NCBI GenBank assembly: GCA_937892405.1
Contig: CALAFS010000155.1
Span: 1-9,437, forward strand
From: an uncultured Clostridia bacterium
GTDB taxonomy: Bacteria; Bacillota; Clostridia; Oscillospirales; CAG-272
DNA length: 9,437 nt
Reading direction: 5' to 3'
The position numbers were made by a program, and so were the translations under genes. Under the pieces are notes generated by a model. It saw only the letters and a program-made list of their open reading frames with translations, was not told the origin of the DNA and ran no database searches. How positions within the stretch are numbered: the stretch's first letter is position 1; every line of letters begins with the position of its first letter. Positions 1 through 5,530 of this stretch are shown in pieces.

Positions 1-153
1 GCACTCCCTATTTCCATCGGGCGCGTCGGCGAAAACCGTCCCCCGGACGCTTTTCACCTTGCTTACTTTTCACCCGCGTGGGCAGGTTGTTTAAGATAAA
101 AAAATGAAAAGCTCGACGAAAAAGTGGTCGTGTGAAAGGTACCTTATAAATAC

Positions 154-183
154 CCCCGCCCGTCGGCGAACCGACGGGCGGGG
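154..183 (-). terminator. Strong GC hairpin after the DUF11 gene
   Basis: A perfect 13-bp inverted repeat (154-166 with 171-183) encloses a 4-nt loop. On the minus strand the loop reads UUCG, a stable tetraloop. It starts 30 nt beyond the stop of the minus-strand DUF11 gene. The following bases (GTATTTAT on the minus strand) are only moderately U-rich, so termination strength is uncertain, but position and stem stability fit a terminator. Bases 1-153 to its left hold no gene that I can support. Confidence 0.7.
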
Positions 184-213
184 AAGGAAACAGGAAAATG
201 CGGAAGGAGGCTG

Positions 214-1068
214 TCAGATCGTACCGGTGACGACGAGCGTTGCGGTGCCGGGCGTGAGGACATATGCGCCGGTCGCCGGGTTCTGCACATAGGTTGCGGC
301 AGGGACGGTGATTCTGCCGGGAACGGTAGCGAAGAGTCCGGTGCCTTCGTTGTAGGTGTAATCGGTCGTCAGGACGAGCGCCGTGCCGTCGAGCGTTGCA
401 CTCAGCCCCGCGAGCGCGGGATTGAAGGTGTCGGTCAGCGTCACATTGTCCGCCGCGTCGGTGGCGGTCGTGCCGTAGTTCAGGAGAGTAAAGGTGTAGG
501 TCAGCGTGCCGTTTTCACTGACGGGCACGGGGGAGACATCTTTGCGGATCGCGAGATCTGCCGCCGCGTTCGGCGTGACGGTTTCGGTTGCGGTGACGGG
601 GGTCGTAATGCCGGTACCGGTCAGCGTCGCCGTATTGACGGTCGTGCCCGCCGTGCCGAGGGGCGCAAATTCGTTCGCGGTCACCTCATAGATGAGAAGC
701 AGGTTGCCGCCTGCGGGGATCGTCAAAGCGGAGAAGACGAGCGTCTCACCCGCGGTGACGGTGGGATCTGCGGCGGGCACCCCATCGAGGAACGCACGGG
801 CGGATCCCGCCACATAGGTGAGGGGAACCAGCGTCTCGGCACCGAAGGTGTAAGCACCGAGGTTGTCGGTCAGCGTCGCACCGGTAATTGCGGTGGCACC
901 GGTGTTGCGGATCGAGAGCACATAGGTGATCCGATCGCCCTGACGGTAAGTGCCCGTGAGCGCGGTTTTCGTCATTTCCAGCGTGCTGACAATCTCACCC
1001 GTCGCAATGTTGGAATTGACAACGGTTCCGCCATAGGAGAGCTGCGCCTGGTTCGTAAAAGTTGCCAT
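214..1068 (-). CDS. Leaderless DUF11 beta-repeat protein
   Basis: The 284-residue product carries two DUF11-type (conserved repeat domain) beta modules. The first spans about residues 33-150, with YVLSIRNTGATAITGATLTD near 49-68 and VNTATLTGTG near 144-153. The second spans about 170-283, with LTYTFTLLNYGTTATDA near 189-205. The N-terminus MATFTNQAQLSYGG is typical of a clostridial DUF11 group that lacks a signal peptide; I also see no membrane segment and no LPXTG sorting motif. The protein is rich in Thr, Ala, Gly and Val, with few Lys and no Cys, as expected for an extended adhesin-like beta structure. I chose the ATG at 1068 because AAGGAG lies 11 nt upstream; an upstream GTG (1110) would add 14 non-family residues. 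It appears monocistronic. A TATACT (1124-1129) could be a -10, but no good -35 is visible. How it reaches the surface, if it does, is unknown; a spore-surface or structural role is only a guess. Confidence 0.85.
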   Translation of the reverse strand: MATFTNQAQLSYGGTVVNSNIATGEIVSTLEMTKTALTGTYRQGDRITYVLSIRNTGATAITGATLTDNLGAYTFGAETLVPLTYVAGSARAFLDGVPAADPTVTAGETLVFSALTIPAGGNLLLIYEVTANEFAPLGTAGTTVNTATLTGTGITTPVTATETVTPNAAADLAIRKDVSPVPVSENGTLTYTFTLLNYGTTATDAADNVTLTDTFNPALAGLSATLDGTALVLTTDYTYNEGTGLFATVPGRITVPAATYVQNPATGAYVLTPGTATLVVTGTI

Positions 1069-1100
1069 AGATCTTGTGACTCCTTGTTTTTCATTTTCTC

Positions 1101-1117
1101 GGAGGGACACTCCCTCC
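1101..1117 (-). other. Small hairpin in the DUF11 gene leader
   Basis: A 7-bp perfect stem (1101-1107 with 1111-1117) encloses a 3-nt loop. It lies 33 nt upstream of the DUF11 gene start, on its likely 5' untranslated leader. It contains a GGAGGG sequence that could mimic or mask a ribosome binding site, but the real one (AAGGAG) is closer to the ATG. It may stabilise the transcript; no function is shown. Confidence 0.35.
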
Positions 1118-1220
1118 GCTTTCAGTATATGAAATGCGGGAGATTCCGCTCACCGGCGCCTTTGTGCGCGAACATCGAAAACAAAAACAGAAGATAATAA
1201 CTTTTCTTATGCCATATACA

Positions 1221-1254
1221 AAAAGCGCGTCATCGGTTCCGATGACGCGCTTTT
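1221..1254 (-). terminator. Bidirectional hairpin terminator of the folate unit
   Basis: An uninterrupted 16-bp inverted repeat (1221-1236 with 1239-1254) starts with AAAA and ends with TTTT. Each strand therefore has a GC stem (GCGCGTCATC) preceded by A's and followed by U's, the classic bidirectional intrinsic terminator. It lies about 77 nt beyond the stop of the MIF-family gene and ends that minus-strand transcript. The region 1069-1331 otherwise holds only the DUF11 leader and a small inverted repeat at 1281-1307. Confidence 0.85.
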
Positions 1255-1280
1255 AGCTAAGAATTCATTACATTTTGAAG

Positions 1281-1307
1281 CGGTTTTCGGGGGGGGAGAC
1301 GAAACCG
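1281..1307. repeat. Imperfect inverted repeat with a G8 run in its loop
   Basis: CGGTTTTCG (1281-1289) and CGAAACCG (1300-1307) can pair with one bulged base around a loop holding a run of eight G (1289-1296). It lies between the MIF-family stop codon and the terminator, so it is in the 3' untranslated part of that transcript (C8 on the RNA). No role is evident. The homopolymer is a possible sequencing or slippage hotspot. Confidence 0.4.
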
Positions 1308-1331
1308 ATCGGAGAAAGATGAAGTAAGAAA

Positions 1332-1676
1332 TCAGAAATTTGCCCCGTTGTATCCCCAGTGGTCGACCTCTTCGTATTTCACATAGACCCCGCTCGCCGG
1401 AATGTGCAATACTTCACCTAAAATCTCCGTAATCTTCGCCGTCAGGCGGTCGTACGCCGCGCCGCTCGCGCGACCGAAAATTTTGACCTCCACCATGGCA
1501 AGCGCACCGTCCGCCTTGCCGCGGAAAGCCATGCGGCACCCGTCCTCAAAGGACAGCATCAGCCATTCCTCGCTTTTGCCGGGCAGGCATGTGATCGCCT
1601 CACCGAGCTTTTTGCGGAGCGCCGCCTCGGCGTCTTCCGAAATGTGCGTGTTGGTTTTTGTTTCAATGAAGGGCAT
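1332..1676 (-). CDS. MIF-family tautomerase
   Basis: The 114-residue product matches the macrophage migration inhibitory factor / D-dopachrome tautomerase family in length (about 115) and layout. Pro2, which becomes the N-terminal catalytic base after Met removal, is present in MPFIETKTNT. Lys34 in LPGKSEEWLML matches the MIF active-site lysine region. VEVKIFG (62-68) matches the central strand. GVYVKYEEVDHWGYNGANF (96-114) closely resembles the MIF C-terminus, with Tyr98 at the Tyr95 position and Lys100 where MIF has Asn97. The CxxC redox motif of animal MIF is absent. The family does keto-enol tautomerisation of phenylpyruvate-like substrates in vitro; the natural bacterial substrate is usually unknown. 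The start has an AAGGAG about 8 nt upstream. It lies 14 nt behind the FolT-FolC gene and so should share its riboswitch-controlled transcript. Family assignment is firm; physiological role is open. Confidence 0.9.
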   Translation of the reverse strand: MPFIETKTNTHISEDAEAALRKKLGEAITCLPGKSEEWLMLSFEDGCRMAFRGKADGALAMVEVKIFGRASGAAYDRLTAKITEILGEVLHIPASGVYVKYEEVDHWGYNGANF

Positions 1677-1690
1677 AGCGTTTCTCCTTT

Positions 1691-3511
1691 TTATCTCTTT
1701 TTTGTTTTCTCAAAGTAGTGCATCAGGTCTTCGTACAGGTAGAGAGAGCCGCAGATCACGGTCAACCGTCCTGCGGCGACCGCCGCCTCGTATGCATCGC
1801 CGACATTCTTGCATACGGTGCCGGAAATGCCGAGCGCCGCCGCCCGTGCCGCGAGATCTTCCGCATGGAGCGCGCGCGGATTGTCTTTCACCTCGGTGAA
1901 GAAGAACGCCTCTGTTCCCTCCGAAAGCAGGGAGAGAGAAACATCGGTCGCTTTGTCCGCCATGCAGGCGAAGATCACCGATTTCTTCTCTCCGGGGAAG
2001 TAGCGGTCAAGGGATGCGGTCAGGGCACGGATTCCGTTCTCATTATGCCCGCCGTCATAGATGACCGTCGGATTCTCGCGCAGAATTTCAAAGCGCGCGG
2101 GATTCTTCGCCGCGGCGATCCCTTGTCGGATCGCATCCTCACCGATCCCGAGCGCGTCGCATGCCATGACGGCGAGCGCCGCATTTTCGATCTGATGATA
2201 GCCGGGGATTCCGGTCAGAAGGTGCTGATATTTCCCGACCGAGAAGCGCTCGAGATACCCTTCGGCACCTTCGGAAACCGGGGCGGGAACCGTCAGCGCG
2301 ATGCCTTTTTCCTCACATGCCGCGCGGATCACCGCCATTGCTTCCGGCTCCTGCGCCGGCGTGATGAGACGGTGCGTCGCGGAGTCTGTTTTCAGAATTC
2401 CGCACTTCGCCCGTGCTATGTCGGAGAGCGTGTTGCCGAGGTATTGCATGTGATCCATGCCGAGACGGGTAATCACGGCAATCTCATTTTGCGGGATCAC
2501 ATTCGTCGCGTCGAACTCGCCGCCGAGCCCGACCTCCAGCACCACATAGTCACAGCTTTCTTCCTTGAAATAGACGAACGCCGCGGCGGTCCAGATCTCA
2601 AACTGCGTCGGCGGGATCCCGCCCTCCTCGCGGATCTTGTCGGCGAGCGGACGGATCCGCTCGAGGAGCGCGTCGAGCGCGCCGTCCGGAATGTCTTCGC
2701 TCGCGACCGAAATGCGCTCGTTCACGCGTAAGAGGTTCGGCGAAGTGTACTTGCCGACGCGATACCCCGCAGCGGTCAGAATCGACGCGATGTCCGCCGC
2801 GACCGATCCCTTGCCGTTCGTCCCCGCGATGTGGATAAAGCGAAGGGAATTCTCTGGATTTCCGAGCGCGTCGAGCAGAGCCTTGATACGGGATAACCCG
2901 GGGATCGTCACTGCCTGAAAGCTGTTGGCATATGCCGAAAAGTCTGCCGAACTTTTATTTTTCTTTTTGTTTGTAAAGTTCTGTTGTCTTTCTTTCATTT
3001 CTGTTAGCATTTTGCCGCACGCTTTCCAAAGAAAATAGAAGGTGAAGACCCGCACGGGGATTGTCACAGCCGCGTTGATCGCCCGCGTCGCATAGGCGAA
3101 GCCTGGCTCATATGCGTACATAAAGATAAAGATCGGCGGCATCAGGCCGACGCCCACGATGACGGCATTGATTGTGAAGACGACGAAGGAGCGGAGCAGG
3201 GTGACCTTCTTTTTGTGAAAGCCGACGCCCATGATGATACCGGTTAACAGCTTGCACGCGCTGATGTACGGATTCGGCGCATAGCCGTGGAGCAGAGAAC
3301 CGATGATGTCCGCGAGCAGATAACCGATCCCGCTGTAAGGGAAGCCGTACAGCTCGCCCACCACGGCGAGCGGCAGGAATCCGAGGTCGAACCGTACCGT
3401 CGAGTTTGACGGTGAGAAACCGAGAAAGCGACAGAGAATGACGCTTGCCGCGACCATCACGGCGGTGAAGACAATGGGGAAGAGGGGAAGAGTGCGTTTT
3501 GTTTTTGACAT
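1691..3511 (-). CDS. FolT-FolC fusion: ECF folate S component joined to folylpolyglutamate synthase
   Basis: This 606-residue protein joins two folate functions in one frame. Residues about 1-170 are a hydrophobic FolT-like ECF S component with about five or six membrane segments. Signatures are FDLGFLPLAVVGELYG (41-56), YLLADIIGSLLHG (64-76) and LLTGIIMGV (88-96). A short basic linker (about 172-187, NKKKNK) follows. Residues about 188-606 are a full FolC: P-loop HIAGTNGKGS (227-236), TSPNL (256-260), LEVGLGG (325-331), MDHMQYLG (352-359), a carbamyl-lysine-type ARAKCGI (366-372, K369), YDGGHNENG (485-493; usually DGAHN) and GSLYLYEDL (589-597). FolC adds glutamates to folates, and to dihydropteroate if bifunctional. 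Transport would need EcfA/EcfA'/EcfT, not encoded here. No frameshift or stop separates the halves, and internal Met codons near the junction lack a strong ribosome site. The ATG at 3511 has GGAGG 7 nt upstream. A THF riboswitch precedes it. Confidence 0.9.
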   Translation of the reverse strand: MSKTKRTLPLFPIVFTAVMVAASVILCRFLGFSPSNSTVRFDLGFLPLAVVGELYGFPYSGIGYLLADIIGSLLHGYAPNPYISACKLLTGIIMGVGFHKKKVTLLRSFVVFTINAVIVGVGLMPPIFIFMYAYEPGFAYATRAINAAVTIPVRVFTFYFLWKACGKMLTEMKERQQNFTNKKKNKSSADFSAYANSFQAVTIPGLSRIKALLDALGNPENSLRFIHIAGTNGKGSVAADIASILTAAGYRVGKYTSPNLLRVNERISVASEDIPDGALDALLERIRPLADKIREEGGIPPTQFEIWTAAAFVYFKEESCDYVVLEVGLGGEFDATNVIPQNEIAVITRLGMDHMQYLGNTLSDIARAKCGILKTDSATHRLITPAQEPEAMAVIRAACEEKGIALTVPAPVSEGAEGYLERFSVGKYQHLLTGIPGYHQIENAALAVMACDALGIGEDAIRQGIAAAKNPARFEILRENPTVIYDGGHNENGIRALTASLDRYFPGEKKSVIFACMADKATDVSLSLLSEGTEAFFFTEVKDNPRALHAEDLAARAAALGISGTVCKNVGDAYEAAVAAGRLTVICGSLYLYEDLMHYFEKTKKR

Positions 3512-3518
3512 AAAAATA

Positions 3519-3554
3519 CCTCCGTTTCGACAGATTCATCTCTGTTCACGGAGG
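3519..3554 (-). promoter_or_regulatory. Hairpin that sequesters the FolT-FolC ribosome binding site
   Basis: On the minus-strand RNA, CCUCCGU (3554-3548) can pair over 7 bp with ACGGAGG (3525-3519), which contains the GGAGG ribosome binding site of the folate fusion gene. An inner 5-bp stem ACAGA/UCUGU (3530-3534 with 3541-3545) stacks inside. Closed, the structure would block translation start. It lies between the THF riboswitch aptamer and the ATG, so it may be the expression platform. The pairing is seen; the regulatory role is inferred. Confidence 0.6.
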
Positions 3555-3577
3555 AAAAGACCGGCGCTTTGCGTCGG
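3553..3577 (-). terminator. Candidate attenuator hairpin after the THF aptamer
   Basis: On the minus strand, CCGACGC-AAA-GCGCCGG (3577-3561) forms a 7-bp stem with one A-C mismatch, followed by UCUUUUCC. It could act as a weak intrinsic terminator downstream of the riboswitch aptamer. The mismatch and short U tract make it a poorer candidate than the ribosome-site hairpin closer to the gene. Confidence 0.35.
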
Positions 3578-3600
3578 CTGTTATTCTGTTGCCACCGGTA

Positions 3601-3714
3601 AACAGCGGGATGCGGGTGACGAACCGCAGGGGCGCAGATCTGCTTTCCCCAATTCGTCCGTGCGGCAACTCCCCGTCCGCGCGGCACTCACGCTCGTGAC
3701 CCTACTCTGCTTTG
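3601..3714 (-). ncRNA. Tetrahydrofolate (THF) riboswitch, folT type (class I)
   Basis: Read on the minus strand, the segment reproduces in order the conserved blocks of the folT/THF aptamer: CAGAGTAGGG (about 3709-3700), GAGCGTGAGTGCC (3695-3683), GACGGGGAGTTGCCG (3677-3663), GGACGAA (3659-3653), TGCGGT (3628-3623) and ACCCGCATCCCGCTGTT (3617-3601). P1 can form from AAGCAG/CUGUUU. P2 uses GGGTCACGA/TCGTCACCC with one mismatch. P3 uses CCGCGCGG/CCGCACGG with one mismatch around GACGGGGAGTTG. A further arm is GGGG...CCCC capped by GCAGATCTGC. It sits directly upstream of a folate transporter-FolC gene, the usual genomic setting. THF binding normally lowers expression of the downstream gene. The P1 3' strand GCUGUU (3606-3601) can alternatively pair with AACAGC (3582-3577), a plausible switching strand. 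Recognition is by sequence memory of the motif, not by a covariance-model search. Confidence 0.88.
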
Positions 3715-3727
3715 AAATGTTGGTATC

Positions 3728-3756
3728 AGTATAGCACAACCGAAGGGAAAATACAA
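3728..3756 (-). promoter_or_regulatory. Promoter of the riboswitch-FolT-FolC-MIF unit
   Basis: On the minus strand, TTGTAT (3756-3751) and TATACT (3733-3728) are separated by exactly 17 nt. TGC directly before the -10 gives an extended -10. Transcription would start near 3721, just before the THF aptamer. The -35 matches only half the consensus, but the extended -10 and correct spacing compensate. Confidence 0.65.
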
Positions 3757-3795
3757 GGGGAAAAAGAAAGTTTTTCCGTTTTTTCTTCCGTATAC

Positions 3796-3827
3796 GGAGA
3801 GCGCCCCGATTTTTCGGGGCGCTCTCC
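3796..3827 (-). terminator. GC hairpin ending the sugar operon
   Basis: A perfect 14-bp stem (3796-3809 with 3814-3827) encloses a TTTT loop. It lies about 40 nt beyond the stop of the RraA-like gene, the last gene of the minus-strand operon, and just behind the promoter of the folate unit. Neither side has a strong U tract, so termination may be inefficient or rely on the stem alone; it may also insulate the two same-strand units. Its core GCCCCGATTTTT recurs in the hairpin at the right end of the window. Confidence 0.7.
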
Positions 3828-3867
3828 TCATCGGATCATACTTTTCATCAAAACTCATCGAAACTTA

Positions 3868-4773
3868 TCAAAGCATTGTCTGCGTGTCGTTCGGATCTCC
3901 GTTTCTCGCCGCCTCATATTCGGGCGACCAATCGAGATCGCGATATTTTTCGCCGCGCGGATCGGTTTTGATCCATTCGGTCAGCATGTCGAGCATTTCT
4001 TCCGTCCAGGTCGCTCTGTCGATTTGCGCCGTGGTGAATTTGTTTTGTGCGATCATCTCAAAGCCGAAATCGTCTTTTACATGCGTTTTCGCCGCGCCGT
4101 CTACCACTTCCGCGACCAGATGAGAGGGGATAAACAACACGCCGCCACCCGCTCCGTAGACAATATCACCCGGCAAAACCGTTGCTTTGCCGATGCGCGT
4201 GATACCGTTAAAATCTTTCATGATAAAGTCGCGTATGGGCGTGGGGTCTATCCCGCGATAATATACCTGGACGCCTTCGACGGCTTTCATCTGCTGTGTA
4301 TCCCGGATACCGCCAAAGATAACACCGCCGCCCGTTTTCGTTTTGGTTCTGATCGCCGTGGTAAGATTTCCGCCGAGGAATGTGCCTTTGTAGATTTTGT
4401 CGTACATATCGACGACTACCACATCGCCCTCGGTAAGACTGTCGATCACCCACTGATTGTAGTTGCCTTTTCTGCCCTCTTCCGCGCCGACCGCAAACAT
4501 CGTCTCGTGCAAATCGGGACGCGTGGGAACGAAGGTCGCCGTTACCGCCCTGCCGATCAGAATTCTTCCGTCGTCGTGCAGTGCTTTCAGATCACCTTCA
4601 AACTGGCTTTCATATCCCTTGACAAAAATGGGCTTCCAAAGCTCTTCCAAGGTCATCTTGCGCATTTTTTTCAGATATTTATCCGCCACCTTCGGTCTGC
4701 CGTCGGGGAAGCGCTCGCCTTTCCACTGCGGCGTCAGGGCGATGATATCTTCTTTTGAATTGAATCGAATCAT
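3868..4773 (-). CDS. RraA/HMG-aldolase-like lyase, long form
   Basis: The 301-residue product belongs to the RraA / 4-hydroxy-4-methyl-2-oxoglutarate aldolase fold (formerly annotated as dimethylmenaquinone methyltransferase). The signature is LGGNLTTAI (133-141) followed by FGGIRDTQQ (153-161), with the Arg157-Asp158 pair; GDIVYGAGGGVLFIP (202-216) is the other conserved strand pair. Known members are class II metal-dependent pyruvate aldolases or RNase E inhibitors; an operon of sugar-acid enzymes favours retro-aldol cleavage of a keto acid to pyruvate plus an aldehyde. It is longer than usual (RraA about 160, aldolases about 230), with about 50 extra residues at the start and 60 at the end. 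The acid expected three residues after Asp158 in HMG-type aldolases (R-D-x2-E/D) is Gln161. The start has AGGAG 10 nt upstream; it is 43 nt behind the SDR gene and last in the operon. The fold is secure, the reaction is inferred. Confidence 0.85.
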   Translation of the reverse strand: MIRFNSKEDIIALTPQWKGERFPDGRPKVADKYLKKMRKMTLEELWKPIFVKGYESQFEGDLKALHDDGRILIGRAVTATFVPTRPDLHETMFAVGAEEGRKGNYNQWVIDSLTEGDVVVVDMYDKIYKGTFLGGNLTTAIRTKTKTGGGVIFGGIRDTQQMKAVEGVQVYYRGIDPTPIRDFIMKDFNGITRIGKATVLPGDIVYGAGGGVLFIPSHLVAEVVDGAAKTHVKDDFGFEMIAQNKFTTAQIDRATWTEEMLDMLTEWIKTDPRGEKYRDLDWSPEYEAARNGDPNDTQTML

Positions 4774-4816
4774 GATTGTTTTTCTCCTGCTGTGAAATCC
4801 CGCGTTTCTTCAAAAT

Positions 4817-5530
4817 TCATAAGCTCATACCGCCGTCGACCCTGATGTCCGCACCGCTAATGTAAGAGCTGTCTTCGCTTGCGAGGAATGCCACGATACC
4901 GGCACATTCCTCCGGCGTTCCGAACCTGCCGACGGGAATCGCCTCTTCCACTTTTTTTCGTGCGGCTTCGTCATGATACACAGCCGCGTTCCTCGGCGTA
5001 GCAATCGCGCCCGGGGCAACATTGTTTACCGTAACGCCGAACGGCGCGACTTCTTTCGCCACATTCTCAACGAGGCTCATCACCGCGCATTTCGTCGCCG
5101 CATAAAACGAAAGCTCCGGGTGGCGGCGGTGCTGGTTGACACTGCCTATCGTAATGATTCTGCCGAATCCCTTCTGTTTCATGTCGGGATAATACGCCTG
5201 CATCAGCTTCAGTGTGGAGACCACATTGACGCCGAATTGTGTTTCGATTTCCGCGTCCCCGATATCAAGCCATTTTTGCTTATACTGAACGCTCGCGTTG
5301 AGCACCAGCACATCGACAGCACCCGTTTTCTCTCTCATCTTTGCGACCTGCCGCATATCCGACAGATCTCCGACGACTGTCCGATACGCGCCGATTTCGT
5401 CTTTTATGCGCTCGGCTTTTTCTGTATCGGACGAGCAGTGAACGATCACATGCCATCCGTCTTTGACAAGCCTTTCGGCGATCGCTTTGCCGATGCCTTG
5501 CGTAGAACCCGTAATCAATGCCGTTTTCAT
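4817..5530 (-). CDS. Short-chain dehydrogenase/reductase (SDR)
   Basis: The 237-residue classical SDR has a complete Rossmann and catalytic set: TGSTQGIG cofactor loop (7-14), GDLSD (54-58), LNAS (77-80, the NNAG position), Asn102, Ser130 in TIGSVNQ, Tyr143 and Lys147 in YAATK, PG at 173-174, and the C-terminal ISGADIRVDGG (224-234). It should oxidise or reduce a hydroxyl/keto group with NAD(P)H in the cytoplasm. It resembles 3-oxoacyl-ACP reductase (FabG) and sugar or sugar-acid dehydrogenases, which cannot be told apart by sequence alone. The operon favours a sugar-acid substrate, for example a 2-keto-3-deoxy acid or an aldonate hydroxyl. The ATG overlaps the GH10 stop (ATGA, 4 nt), so translation is likely coupled; its own ribosome site is weak. 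Cofactor preference is not clear from HCSSDTEK (31-38). Confidence 0.92.
   Translation of the reverse strand: MKTALITGSTQGIGKAIAERLVKDGWHVIVHCSSDTEKAERIKDEIGAYRTVVGDLSDMRQVAKMREKTGAVDVLVLNASVQYKQKWLDIGDAEIETQFGVNVVSTLKLMQAYYPDMKQKGFGRIITIGSVNQHRRHPELSFYAATKCAVMSLVENVAKEVAPFGVTVNNVAPGAIATPRNAAVYHDEAARKKVEEAIPVGRFGTPEECAGIVAFLASEDSSYISGADIRVDGGMSL

Noticed and set aside
1..99. Plus-strand frame open from the left edge to a TAA at 97-99, and a short minus-strand GTG frame running off the edge
   Set aside because: Neither short translation resembles a family that I recognise, and both are within chance length. The edge is too short to decide.
1718..2731. Long plus-strand open frame of 337 residues opposite the FolC half
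   Set aside because: It is antisense to a clearly conserved enzyme, is Arg/His-rich in the way of a shadow frame, and has no domain that I recognise.
3712..4758. Plus-strand open frame of 348 residues opposite the RraA-like gene
   Set aside because: It begins inside the riboswitch region, runs through the terminator hairpin, and mirrors the real gene's codon pattern.
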